Shown here: piece after piece, positions 43,848-52,787 of the stretch
Layout: every line of letters begins with the position of its first letter
How positions within the stretch are numbered: the stretch's first letter is position 1
Assembly: GCA_023230455.1 (NCBI GenBank)
Contig: JALNXH010000014.1
Span: 32,649-96,648, forward strand
DNA from: Rhodocyclaceae bacterium
GTDB taxonomy: Bacteria; Pseudomonadota; Gammaproteobacteria; Burkholderiales; Rhodocyclaceae
Direction of reading: 5' to 3'
Length of the DNA stretch: 64,000 nucleotides
The notes under the pieces: generated by a model
What the model saw: the letters and a program-made list of their open reading frames with translations, nothing else
What the model was told of the DNA's origin: nothing
Database searches by the model: none
Made by a program: the position numbers and the translations under genes

Positions 43848-44947
43848 CCGGCCCGTTGCGCGTACTGCATACCGAGTCTTCGACCGGCTGGGGCGGGCAG
43901 GAAAACCGCACCCTCAACGAAATGCGCGCCATGCGCGAGCTTGGCCACGAAATGCTGGTCGCCTGCCAGCCCGGCGCGCGGCTCGGCGAACGAGCCGCGG
44001 AAGCGGGTTTCGAAGCGGTCCATGTGCCCATGCGCGGTGCCCTCGACCTGCCCGCAATTCTGGCCCTGCGCCGCTTGATGCGGCAGCGGCGCATCGACGT
44101 GGTGAACACCCATAGCGGCCGGGACACACAGCTCGCCGGCATGGCGGCGAAGAGCCTCGCCGTGTTCGGCGCGGCGCGACCGCGCATCGTGCGCACCCGT
44201 CATCTGGCGCTGCCGATTTCTTCCCGCTTCGGTTATGTGACCCTGCCCGACCATGTCGTCACCGTCAGCCGCTTTGTCGGCGACTACCTCGTGTCTGCCG
44301 GAGTGCCGGCCGAACGGATCACCGCGGTGCCGACCGGCATCGACCTCGCACCCTACCGCGATGCGCCACCGGGCACCCTGCGCGCGGAACTGGGTCTGCC
44401 CGCGGATGCGCAACTGGTCGGCACCGTCGCCATCCTGCGGCGCAAAAAGGGGCATGCCGAACTGCTCGAAGCCGTGCCCGAGGTACTCTCGCAGTTCCCC
44501 GATTGCCATTTCGTCTTCGCCGGCGACGGGCCGCAGCTGTCCAATCTACAGGTGCGCATCGCCGAGCTGGGTCTCGGCAATCGCGTGCATCTGCTCGGCC
44601 TGCGCCGCGACGTGATCAACGTGCTGCGCTCGCTCGATCTGTTCGTCCTGCCGACGCATCAGGAAGCGCTCGGTACAGCCTTCATTGAGGCCGCGGCGGC
44701 CGGCGTGCCGGCGATCGGCACGCGGGTAGACGGTGTGCCGGAAGCGATTGCCGACGGCGAAACCGGCGTGCTGGTGCCCGTCGGCGTCAGCCCGGCGATT
44801 GCCCATGCGATCACCTCGCTGCTGGCGGCGCCGACGCGGCGACTTGCCATGAGCGAAGCCGGTCGCGCCCGTGTTGCGGCCGGCTACTCGCGCGAGGTGA
44901 TGGCGGCCCGGATGGCCGAGCTGTACCGCCGCCTGCTTGCTGCCTGA
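43844..44947 (+). CDS. glycosyltransferase family 4
   Basis: A 367-aa GT-B enzyme starting with a GTG at 43844 that overlaps the msbA stop. It has an N-terminal acceptor domain with TESSTGWGGQENRTLNEMRA, a linker with VPTGIDLAPY and a C-terminal donor domain with VAILRRKKGHAELLEAV and VLPTHQEALGTAFIEAAAAG, the latter containing the E-x7-E-like donor site. The sugar and acceptor are unknown; the context indicates LPS core or O-antigen assembly. Confidence 0.85.
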   Translation: MTGPLRVLHTESSTGWGGQENRTLNEMRAMRELGHEMLVACQPGARLGERAAEAGFEAVHVPMRGALDLPAILALRRLMRQRRIDVVNTHSGRDTQLAGMAAKSLAVFGAARPRIVRTRHLALPISSRFGYVTLPDHVVTVSRFVGDYLVSAGVPAERITAVPTGIDLAPYRDAPPGTLRAELGLPADAQLVGTVAILRRKKGHAELLEAVPEVLSQFPDCHFVFAGDGPQLSNLQVRIAELGLGNRVHLLGLRRDVINVLRSLDLFVLPTHQEALGTAFIEAAAAGVPAIGTRVDGVPEAIADGETGVLVPVGVSPAIAHAITSLLAAPTRRLAMSEAGRARVAAGYSREVMAARMAELYRRLLAA

Positions 44948-44959
44948 GCCGCACAGCCG

Positions 44960-45754
44960 ATGCCTTCCGCCCGCGCCCTGCCGATCCTGATGTATCACCA
45001 CGTCAGCCCGCAGCCCGGACTGGTGACGGTGTCGCCGCAAACCTTCCGCGATCAGATCGCCGGACTGGCGCGACGCGGCTACCGCAGCGCCGGCTGCGAC
45101 GAGCTTGCCGCTTTTCTCGCCGGCACCCCGCTGCCGGAAAAGAGCGTGATGATCACCTTCGACGACGGCTACCTGGACAACTTCGTCCATGCCCATCCGG
45201 TGCTGCGGGAATTCGGCTTCACCGCCGTGCTGTTCCTGATCACCGGCCGCATCGGCGACGGCTTGCCGCGTCCCGCCGGCGCCACGCCGGACCACCGCAC
45301 CTGCATGGCAAGCGTCAAGGCCGGTCGTGCCGACGAGGTGATGCTGCGCTGGTCGGAAGTCGAGGCAATGCGCGCCGCCGGTAGTTTCGAGTTCCACTCG
45401 CATACCCATACCCATGCCCGCTGGGATCGGGAGATCGCCGATCCGGCGGAACGCGACGCTCGCCTCGCCGCAGATTTAGAGCAATCCCGTACAACGCTGA
45501 TTGCGCGCCTTGGTGCCGCGTCGGCGCATCTGTGCTGGCCGCAGGGCTATCACGATGCCGCGTATCGGCGCACGGCGCGGGCGGCTGGTTTCCGCTATCT
45601 CTATACGGTAGAGAAGGGCACCTGCGTTCCCACCACCGACCCGCAGCACATTCCCCGCGTGGTGACCAAAGAGCGCACCGGCAATTGGCTGCCCTCGCGC
45701 CTGTGGCTCTATCGTAGGCCGCTGCTGGCAGCCGCCTACGCAGCGATTTCCTGA
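44960..45754 (+). CDS. polysaccharide deacetylase family protein
   Basis: A 264-aa NodB-type carbohydrate esterase 4. The metal-binding motifs are ITFDDGYLDN (catalytic base and first metal Asp) and FHSHTHTHARW (metal His residues), followed by LCWPQGYHD. There is no signal peptide, so it may act on a lipid-linked or nucleotide-linked sugar at the cytoplasmic face, as deacetylases in LPS and exopolysaccharide clusters can. It lies 12 bases after the GT4 gene. Confidence 0.85.
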   Translation: MPSARALPILMYHHVSPQPGLVTVSPQTFRDQIAGLARRGYRSAGCDELAAFLAGTPLPEKSVMITFDDGYLDNFVHAHPVLREFGFTAVLFLITGRIGDGLPRPAGATPDHRTCMASVKAGRADEVMLRWSEVEAMRAAGSFEFHSHTHTHARWDREIADPAERDARLAADLEQSRTTLIARLGAASAHLCWPQGYHDAAYRRTARAAGFRYLYTVEKGTCVPTTDPQHIPRVVTKERTGNWLPSRLWLYRRPLLAAAYAAIS

Positions 45755-45804
45755 GTGAGAGGCGTCTAGCATGCAGACACCGGAAGACAAGACTTGTGGT
45801 CGGG

Positions 45805-45850
45805 TTAAGGAAACGCTGATTAAGTACCCCACAGCTCAGTCGTTCCTTAA
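45805..45850. repeat. AT-richer palindrome between deacetylase and GT9 genes
   Basis: The arms TTAAGGAAACGCTGA (45805-45819) and TCAGTCGTTCCTTAA (45836-45850) match as an inverted repeat at 13 of 15 positions with a 16-base middle. The 140-base gap around it is less GC-rich than its neighbours. It may be a terminator-like hairpin, or a remnant of a transposable element end. Confidence 0.55.
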
Positions 45851-45894
45851 AAAACTTCCGCGGACGTTGTGTGCGTTTTCCCGGCAGGTATGGA

Positions 45895-47022
45895 ATGCGA
45901 CTCCGCGTGCGTGAATCCCTACTCCGCGGTGCGCTGCGGATCATCAAACGTCTGGACTGGCGCGATACGTCAGCCGCCGCCTTCGACCCGGCCGGCGTGT
46001 CCTCGATTCTGCTGATTTCCTCCACTGCGCTGGGGGACACGGTGATATCCACCGCGGCGATGAACGCAGTGCGCGCCCGCTACCCGGATGCGCGAATCGT
46101 TGCGCTGATCCACCGGGCTTATGTCAAGCTGTTTCGCAACCACCCGGCGCTGGACGATGTAGTCACCTACCGTGGCGGCTATCGGGGCTTCTTCGGCCTC
46201 GTGCGCATCCTGCGCTGGTACCGCTTCGATCTGGCGCTGATTCTCCACGGCAACGAGCCTCAGGCGACGCCGCTGGCCTACCTTTCCGGCGCACGCTTCA
46301 TCTTCAAACTGCCCAATGCCAACAATTTCCGTTTCCTGCTCGCGAATGCAGAACCCATCGTTGGGCGGGCTGTCTTTCGTCACGGCATGGAGCACCGCTT
46401 GGCAACTGCCCGATTGGCAGGCGCATTGACCGATGGCGCGCGCATGAGCCTGCCGCGCATGCCTGCGATGGAGCGGTACGTCGCCGAATGGCTGGGTAAA
46501 GGTGGGGCAACGCCGGGTGGGGCAATGCCGCGAATCGGTTTCCAGTCCGGCGCATCGAGTCGGGCGCGGATGTGGCCGGAGGAATATTTCGCCGATCTCG
46601 CCCGACGTGTAAGCCTTCGCCATCCGGGGGCGGTATTCGTGCTCCTCGGTTCTCCCGACGAGGCCGAGCGCTGCCGTCATATCGCCGGATTGATCGGCGC
46701 GTCGGCGCGGGTGGCTGCCGGGACACTGCCGATCGAGGCCCTGCCGTCGCTGGTGGCCGCCCTCGATCTGGTGGTCAGTGGCGATACCGGCACGCTGCAT
46801 GTGGCTGTGGCGATGGATGTGCCGACGGTGGGGTTGTTCGCCGTGTCGGACCCGGCCGTGTCGGGCGCGGCCTACGATCCGGAACGCCACACGGCCATCC
46901 ACCGCCCCTACGAACGCAAGGTCACCACCAAATCCCAGGATCAGGAAGGCATGTGCCGGATCGACGTAGACACTGTGGAGCGGGTCGTGCTAGCCCGCCT
47001 TGCCGCCGGAGCAGGCGCGTGA
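45895..47022 (+). CDS. GT9 heptosyltransferase-like protein
   Basis: A 375-aa GT9 family enzyme. It shows SSILLISSTALGDTVISTAAM, GFQSGASSRARMWPEEYFADLA and the donor-binding block DLVVSGDTGTLHVAVAMDVPTVGLF. The donor could be ADP-heptose, but the family has diverged members with other donors. The ATG at 45895 is chosen; an in-frame GTG lies at 45871. Its stop overlaps the next GT gene by four bases. Confidence 0.8.
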   Translation: MRLRVRESLLRGALRIIKRLDWRDTSAAAFDPAGVSSILLISSTALGDTVISTAAMNAVRARYPDARIVALIHRAYVKLFRNHPALDDVVTYRGGYRGFFGLVRILRWYRFDLALILHGNEPQATPLAYLSGARFIFKLPNANNFRFLLANAEPIVGRAVFRHGMEHRLATARLAGALTDGARMSLPRMPAMERYVAEWLGKGGATPGGAMPRIGFQSGASSRARMWPEEYFADLARRVSLRHPGAVFVLLGSPDEAERCRHIAGLIGASARVAAGTLPIEALPSLVAALDLVVSGDTGTLHVAVAMDVPTVGLFAVSDPAVSGAAYDPERHTAIHRPYERKVTTKSQDQEGMCRIDVDTVERVVLARLAAGAGA

Positions 47023-48182
47023 AAAGGATCCTCGTCCTCGACACCGGCCATGAATGGGGTGGCGGCACCAACAGCCTGATCGAGCTGTTGAAGCGACTTG
47101 ATCGCACGCGCTTCGAGGTGACCGCCTGCTTCTACGCCAACTATGCCCGCGGCGATTCGACACTGGAACTGGAGTTGGCGGCCATCGGCATTCCCTTGAG
47201 ACGGCTGCCGGTGCGGCGCCAGCCGCGATGGGCCAAATTGGCCAAGGAAGTGTTGCGGGGCCTGCTGGCCTGGCATCGGCCCTGGCGCAACGGCGCGGTC
47301 TTCGCCGTCGAGATGGCGTGGCGCATCCGGCCGCGGGCGCGGCAACTGGCCATATGGTTACGCGAAGGCGGCTACGATCTGCTGTACATGAACAATCAGC
47401 CGTCATCCAATCTAGAGGGCTACTTGGCGGCGGAAGCTGCGGGTGTCCATGCAGTCCAGCACTGCCGCATCGAGCCGAAGATCAATGCCTTCGAGCGCGC
47501 CGTGGTGAATCGCGTCGCCCGCAGAATCGTCTGTGTCTCCCACGGTGTCCAGGATGCCCTGCATGCCCAGGGCGTAAATTCTGAGCTGACGTGCGTGATC
47601 CACAATGCCATCGACGGATCGATCGCCCCGCCAGAACCCGTTGCGTTACCTTGGGGCGAAGGCATTGTGATCGGTGCGGTGGGTTCGTTGATCAAGCGCA
47701 AGTCCTTCAACCAACTGATCGAGTGCCTGCCCGCGCTGGGCGAAAACTATCGGTTGCTGATCGTCGGCGAGGGACCCGAATTCCAGGCGCTGACAGCGTT
47801 GACGCAGCGTCTCGGAGTGGCTGGCCGCGTCCTATTTGCCGGCTTCCAGAAGGTGCCGCTGCCGTGGATTGCGGCGATGGACATCTTTGCGCTGCCGTCG
47901 AAGCAGGAAGGTCTGCCGCGCGTGGTGCTGGAAGCGATGCTGCTCGGCAAGCCGGTGGTGGCGTCCGATATCGTCGGCACGCGCGAGTTGGTGGTGGACG
48001 GAGAAACCGGTTTCCTTCATGCCTGGGGTGCCAGAGAAACACTGGAGGACAGGCTGCGCGTGCTGGGTGGCGATTCGGCGGCACGTCGGCGCATGGGCGA
48101 AGCGGGGCGGCGGCGCGTGCTCGACCGGTTCGGCATTGGGCATTACGTCGCTGCCGTTTCCAGTGTCCTGGAGGCCGGGTGA
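47019..48182 (+). CDS. glycosyltransferase family 4
   Basis: A 387-aa GT-B enzyme that starts with GTG 47019 overlapping the preceding stop. Key blocks are ILVLDTGHEWGGGTNSLIELL, VIHNAIDG, GAVGSLIKRKSFNQLIECL and FALPSKQEGLPRVVLEAMLLG with the E-x7-E donor site. The sugar specificity is unknown. It lies within the LPS cluster, flanked by GT9 genes. Confidence 0.85.
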   Translation: MKRILVLDTGHEWGGGTNSLIELLKRLDRTRFEVTACFYANYARGDSTLELELAAIGIPLRRLPVRRQPRWAKLAKEVLRGLLAWHRPWRNGAVFAVEMAWRIRPRARQLAIWLREGGYDLLYMNNQPSSNLEGYLAAEAAGVHAVQHCRIEPKINAFERAVVNRVARRIVCVSHGVQDALHAQGVNSELTCVIHNAIDGSIAPPEPVALPWGEGIVIGAVGSLIKRKSFNQLIECLPALGENYRLLIVGEGPEFQALTALTQRLGVAGRVLFAGFQKVPLPWIAAMDIFALPSKQEGLPRVVLEAMLLGKPVVASDIVGTRELVVDGETGFLHAWGARETLEDRLRVLGGDSAARRRMGEAGRRRVLDRFGIGHYVAAVSSVLEAG

Positions 48183-48270
48183 TTCCAGGCAAAGGCAAAT
48201 TGAACGCTCCCCATGCTCTGCGTTGGGACGGGGCTATGGACGGTTCGCCGCGTGAAGCTTTTTCCCGGCC

Positions 48271-49413
48271 ATGATTCATTTATTGATCTCCTGGTTGCTG
48301 CGTCCACTGCTGCAAAGGCTGGCCGGCCATGCGCCGAACCCGCCGCAACACGTGCTGGTGATCCAGATGGCGAAGATCGGCGACTTGATCTGTTCGACCG
48401 CGGTGTTCCGCGAACTCAAGCGCCGCTATCCCGATGCGCAAGTGCACGTAATGGCGAACCCGATCAATGCGCCGTTGCTGCGCGCGAATCCGCATGTGGA
48501 TGCGGTGATCGAAGCCGATGCGCGCCACTTCGGCGGCGGCATCGGCAAGGCGCTGCTGGCACGGCGCATGAGAGAAGGGGGCTATGACACGGTGATCTGT
48601 CTCAACGCCGGCGCGGCCTATGCAACAGCGGCGCTGTGGGCCGGCATTCCGCGCCGGCTGGCCGTGCTGTCGAATTACGGCGGTACGTCGCATCGCCTGG
48701 CGGCGCGTCTGTGGACCGATGTGGAGCCCCATCGCCCGACGCGCTTGATCCAGGAAACCTATCGGGCGCTGTTGGCGCGGTTGGACGTGGACGGCAGCAG
48801 CGCCAAGGAGGTCCATGCCGCGCCTGGCGCAGCAGAGCGGGTCGATGCCGTGCTCGCTGCGGCGACGGGGCCGCTGGTGGGCATCGCGGTCAGCAGCGGC
48901 AACCGGTTGAAGGCATTGGGCGTAGAAAAAATCGTCGCCGTGGCGCGGCGACTGATCGAACGCTGCCCTACCGCGACGCTGGTGCTGATCGGCGGCCCCG
49001 AAGATGTGCGCGAGGCGCGTGAAATTGTCGCCGCCCTGCCGCACGGGCGGGTGCTGGACAGTTGCGGCCGCCTCGGACTTGCTGACCTTCCGGCCTTGCT
49101 GGTGCGGATGGCTGTATTCCTCGGCGTCGATTCGGGGCTCACTTACATGGCGGACGCGCTGGAAGTACCCATCGTCTCCGTTGCTGGACCGGTGGATATG
49201 GTCGAAACGCGCCCCGTCGGCGAGCACGTCGCCATCCTGCAACGCGAGGATCTGCCATGCGCTCCCTGTTCGCACACCTTCCGCGCGCCGTATACTTGCC
49301 GAATGGGTACGCGGGAGTGCATCGTCGGCATCGACGTGCCGCGAATCGTCGCAGCCGTGATGCGCTTCCTTCCCGCGGATTCGAGGAATGGAGATACTCC
49401 GCGTGCTTCGTGA
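48271..49413 (+). CDS. GT9 heptosyltransferase-like protein
   Basis: A 380-aa GT9 enzyme, with HVLVIQMAKIGDLICSTAVF near the N terminus, VGIAVSSGNRLKALGVEKI in the donor domain and FLGVDSGLTYMADALEVPIVSVAGP at the donor site. The Cys-containing tail CAPCSHTFRAPYTCRMGTREC resembles the Cys-rich ends of other GT9 proteins. Probably adds a heptose or related sugar to the LPS core. Confidence 0.8.
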   Translation: MIHLLISWLLRPLLQRLAGHAPNPPQHVLVIQMAKIGDLICSTAVFRELKRRYPDAQVHVMANPINAPLLRANPHVDAVIEADARHFGGGIGKALLARRMREGGYDTVICLNAGAAYATAALWAGIPRRLAVLSNYGGTSHRLAARLWTDVEPHRPTRLIQETYRALLARLDVDGSSAKEVHAAPGAAERVDAVLAAATGPLVGIAVSSGNRLKALGVEKIVAVARRLIERCPTATLVLIGGPEDVREAREIVAALPHGRVLDSCGRLGLADLPALLVRMAVFLGVDSGLTYMADALEVPIVSVAGPVDMVETRPVGEHVAILQREDLPCAPCSHTFRAPYTCRMGTRECIVGIDVPRIVAAVMRFLPADSRNGDTPRAS

Positions 49414-49529
49414 ACGTCCAACATGATCAGATCCGAATTCAGCCGCCGCTCATAAATACCCCGTACAGATCCTTTCGTATCGCCAACGCTGGCCGAGGCC
49501 TGACGATCCGAACTGCGTGAACCCTCAGA

Positions 49530-50882
49530 ATGCCGCCAACTGTGCACCGCCCATTTCCCCTTCTCCCCATCCTTCTTTGCGCTGCCCTGCTATTTGTCTG
49601 GCCTCTGCCGGGGACCATCGCCCTGCGTTATCTGTTGATATCGCTGGCGGGCATCGCCGTTTTTGCCTCGTTCCGCACAAAAGGGAGGGGGTTGCGCCGC
49701 CAGGAGCCGCTGGCGGCAGTTCTGGTTGGGCTGTCGTTGTGGTTCCTGTTCCAGGCCCTGGCAATTTCTGCGGAGACGTCGTGGGCCTTAGACGAACTGC
49801 GTGGCCAGTGGGTGCCGGCTGTGGCTGCCTGTGCCATCGGCATTTTTCTGGCCGTCGGCGTCGGCAGGCAAGGGCAACCTAAAGCTCTTGCCATGCTCGC
49901 CGCGCCACTGTTGCTGCTGGTCGTGCTCGGCATCGGCCAATCCGTTTGGCATCTAGTTCGCTACCATCAACTGCTGCGCATGGAAGTGCCGCTGACGGGT
50001 GGACACCTTGAAATGAGTGTCGTGATCAACGCGCTTCTGTCAGTCGCAATAGCCGACCTCCTCTGTCGCGCCGCCAGCGGGATTAGGCTATTGCCTGTGA
50101 CCACCCCGATCGTATTGTTCGCCATCGGCTGTGCGCTTGCGGAGGGATATATCGCGAATGCTCGCAACGGCATTATCGGTACGGCCTTTCTGGCAACAAT
50201 GGCTGTTTTTCTGGCGCTGCGGGAACCGAAGCTGAGGCAGATGCTGCGGTCCCGATGGCGGATCGCCTTGGTGACGGTGACGGCTTTCGTAGCTATTGGA
50301 GCCGCGATACTGGCGAGGGATGCGCGCTGGGATTTCCTCGATACCGTTCCAGTGGCTTGGGACATTCGGAACAATACGGCTTGGCTCGCAGAGAACCGTC
50401 CCGTGCCACGTCTACCGGACGGTCAGCCAGTGGAAATATCGGCCTATATCCGCGTCGCCTTCATCCGTGCCGGTCTGGAATTGATTGCCGAACATCCGTT
50501 CGGCGTTGGCTATGGGCGCAATGCCTTTGGCCATGCGCTGGTTCAGGCCTATCCCGATTCCAATGTCGGTCACGCACACAGCGGTTGGATTGACCTGGGC
50601 ATCGCTACTGGCTTGCCTGGGCTTCTGTTGTGGTCGCTTTTTATGACCATCCTGGTGCGAATGGGTTGGGTCGGTTGGCGTGACCGCCGCGATGGATTCG
50701 CCCTTGCGCTGCTGCTGCTTACGACCGAATATTCGTTACGCATGGCGCTCGATAGTGTGAACCGCGACCACATGCTTCAGACTTTCCTGTTTCTCGTCGG
50801 ATTCTTGAGTGTGAGGGAGGCGAAAAACGATGAGCGGACAGGAGATGTCGTTGTTCGACGACGCACCTGCGATGTCGCGTGA
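49530..50882 (+). CDS. O-antigen ligase-like (Wzy_C/WaaL) membrane protein
   Basis: A 450-aa integral membrane protein with about ten to eleven membrane segments and a large periplasmic loop (about residues 265-320) containing RNNTAWLAENRPVPRLPDG. The late block HPFGVGYGRNAFGHAL followed by VGHAHSGWIDLGIATGLPGL is typical of Wzy_C proteins, with a His in the periplasmic loop. It could be WaaL ligase or a Wzy polymerase; the two cannot be separated by sequence reading alone. Base composition drops below that of flanking genes, suggesting transfer. Confidence 0.8.
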   Translation: MPPTVHRPFPLLPILLCAALLFVWPLPGTIALRYLLISLAGIAVFASFRTKGRGLRRQEPLAAVLVGLSLWFLFQALAISAETSWALDELRGQWVPAVAACAIGIFLAVGVGRQGQPKALAMLAAPLLLLVVLGIGQSVWHLVRYHQLLRMEVPLTGGHLEMSVVINALLSVAIADLLCRAASGIRLLPVTTPIVLFAIGCALAEGYIANARNGIIGTAFLATMAVFLALREPKLRQMLRSRWRIALVTVTAFVAIGAAILARDARWDFLDTVPVAWDIRNNTAWLAENRPVPRLPDGQPVEISAYIRVAFIRAGLELIAEHPFGVGYGRNAFGHALVQAYPDSNVGHAHSGWIDLGIATGLPGLLLWSLFMTILVRMGWVGWRDRRDGFALALLLLTTEYSLRMALDSVNRDHMLQTFLFLVGFLSVREAKNDERTGDVVVRRRTCDVA

Positions 50883-50934
50883 TAGTCTGGTTTCGACGAT
50901 GAAATGTCCTAACGCTTGGAACTGACGAGCCACT

Positions 50935-51702
50935 ATGGGTATGCGCTTCAGGAAACTCCGCAATTCGCTGATCAAACGGTATCGTCATTTGCGCTGCAAA
51001 TTGTCAGGAGGGCGCCGTATCCTGATACTTGGGGACTCTCATGCCGGGGTATTCGAATACATCTTCGATAACGGACTGCTTCTTCCGCATGTGATCAATT
51101 GCGAAATAGTAGGCGGAGCAACGGCCTACGGGCTCAATAACGAGGCGTCCTCAACGGGGGCCTTCCGAAAATTTCAAGAGGGATTTCACCGCTTCGAACA
51201 CTACGATGTGATTGTTGTCATGTTGGGCGAAGTTGATTGCAGTTCGGCTCTCTGGCTCAAGGCGACGAAGGAGAATCGGCCTGCCGGCGAATACCTGTCC
51301 CATTCCATGCAGGGAGTGCGACGTCTTGTCGACTGGATTCGGAGACAGGAAGGCAAGCGAAAGCTGGTCCTTGCCGGCTCGATTCTGCCGACCGTGAAGG
51401 ACTCGCAGCTCGATAATCAGGCGCTTGAGGCTCGCCGCAAGATCCGGGTTGGACAGAGAGCGCGTACCGACCTTGTGCTTCGATTTAACGAAGAATTACG
51501 GAACCTGGCTGCAACGCTGGACGTTTCCTATATGGATATTACTGCGCCAACCCTCGACCCCGAGACGGGCCTGGTTATTGACGACGTTCTCGTTCAAGGG
51601 CGGGTCGATCATCATCACTCGCAATCGGAGACCGCGGCCTACTGGGTGTCTGAGTTGCGTCGAGTATTGGCTGATTGTGCGGAATTTCAAGCGCACAGAT
51701 AG
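50935..51702 (+). CDS. SGNH/GDSL hydrolase-like protein
   Basis: A 255-aa protein with an SGNH pattern: block I ILGDSHAGVFE with the likely nucleophile Ser35, block III-like VMLGEVDCSS, and block V VDHHHSQSE with the Asp-His pair. There is no signal peptide or membrane segment, but the N terminus is very basic. It may add or remove acyl groups on a polysaccharide or be a cytosolic esterase. Codons are more AT-ended than in neighbouring genes, so it is probably acquired. Confidence 0.72.
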   Translation: MGMRFRKLRNSLIKRYRHLRCKLSGGRRILILGDSHAGVFEYIFDNGLLLPHVINCEIVGGATAYGLNNEASSTGAFRKFQEGFHRFEHYDVIVVMLGEVDCSSALWLKATKENRPAGEYLSHSMQGVRRLVDWIRRQEGKRKLVLAGSILPTVKDSQLDNQALEARRKIRVGQRARTDLVLRFNEELRNLAATLDVSYMDITAPTLDPETGLVIDDVLVQGRVDHHHSQSETAAYWVSELRRVLADCAEFQAHR

Positions 51703-51704
51703 AA

Positions 51705-52772
51705 ATGAGTCCATTCGACAAACATGGACAGGCATATTCTGCGATGCAGGAGAACATTCTTATCGTCCGCCGCGATAACATCGGCGACCTTGTATGTACA
51801 ACGCCGCTGATAGCCGCTCTGCGTAGCGCATTTCCAAAAGCGCATCTGGCCGCATTGGTGAATTCCTACAACGTCGCGGTGCTCACCGGCAATCCGCATC
51901 TCGACGCGGTCTATGCCTACGACAAGGCCAAGCACAAGCCCGGCGAATCGCGGCTGCGGCTCTACTGGCAGCGCTGGAAACTGTTGCGCCATCTGCGCCG
52001 CCAGCGTTTCGAGTGGGCCATCGTCGGCGGCGGCGAGCCGCGGCAAGGTGTGCGTCTGGCGCGCATGGCCGGCGCGAAACATGTGGCGGCCTTTGTCGCG
52101 GAGGGGAAGTCGATCGAGGGTGTCGACTTCCCCGTGTCGCTCGATAACGTGCCGCGGCACGAAGTGGTCGACACCCTGCGCCTGTTGCAGCCTCTGGGGG
52201 TACCGGCCGACCCGCCGCCGCTCTCGCTGCGCGCTGACGTCGCGGTTGTCGGGCAGATCGAGGGCACGTTGCCTCCCGGCTGGGGTGGGCGGCCGCTAAA
52301 AATCGCCGTGCATATCAGTGCGCGTAAGATTTCGCAGCGCTGGCCGGAACAACGTTTCGCCGAATTGATCCGCTACCTACAGGCCCGCGGCGCTGCCGTG
52401 ATGCTGCTCTGGGCGCCGGGCTCGGCCAGCGACCCGGCCCATCCGGGCGATGACGAAAAGGCCGCGGCGATCCTCGCCCGCCTCGGCGAGACGGATGCGC
52501 TGGCCGCGGTGGCGACCACCACGCTGCCGCAACTGATCGCGGCGTTATCCCTGGTCGATGGCGCGATCTGCGCCGACGGCGGGGCGATGCATCTGGCGGC
52601 AGGGCTTGGCAAACCGATCGTTGCGCTCTTTGGCGGTTCCGACGCGCGCCGCTGGCATCCTTGGGGCGTGGCGCATCGCGTGTTGCAGGCGCCCAGCCGC
52701 GAGGTGGTCGACGTGACCCTTGAGGAGGTGATGGCCGCAGTGAGTGAGCTATTTCCGCCGCTCAACCGGTAA
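51705..52772 (+). CDS. GT9 heptosyltransferase-like protein
   Basis: A GT9 enzyme of 355 aa from ATG 51705, or 342 aa from ATG 51744, which places the family start ENILIVRRDNIGDLVCTTPL at the very N terminus. The donor region has KIAVHISARKISQRWPEQRFAELI and GAICADGGAMHLAAGLGKPIVALFGGSD. It is the last gene of the LPS cluster, convergent with polA, 15 bases apart. Confidence 0.8.
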   Translation: MSPFDKHGQAYSAMQENILIVRRDNIGDLVCTTPLIAALRSAFPKAHLAALVNSYNVAVLTGNPHLDAVYAYDKAKHKPGESRLRLYWQRWKLLRHLRRQRFEWAIVGGGEPRQGVRLARMAGAKHVAAFVAEGKSIEGVDFPVSLDNVPRHEVVDTLRLLQPLGVPADPPPLSLRADVAVVGQIEGTLPPGWGGRPLKIAVHISARKISQRWPEQRFAELIRYLQARGAAVMLLWAPGSASDPAHPGDDEKAAAILARLGETDALAAVATTTLPQLIAALSLVDGAICADGGAMHLAAGLGKPIVALFGGSDARRWHPWGVAHRVLQAPSREVVDVTLEEVMAAVSELFPPLNR

Positions 52773-52787
52773 TTTCGGCGGCCGCAT

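Noticed and set aside
45770..45913. 47-codon open frame between the deacetylase and GT9 genes
   Set aside because: It reads through the palindrome, has no recognisable motif and runs into the GT9 start. Too little support for a gene.
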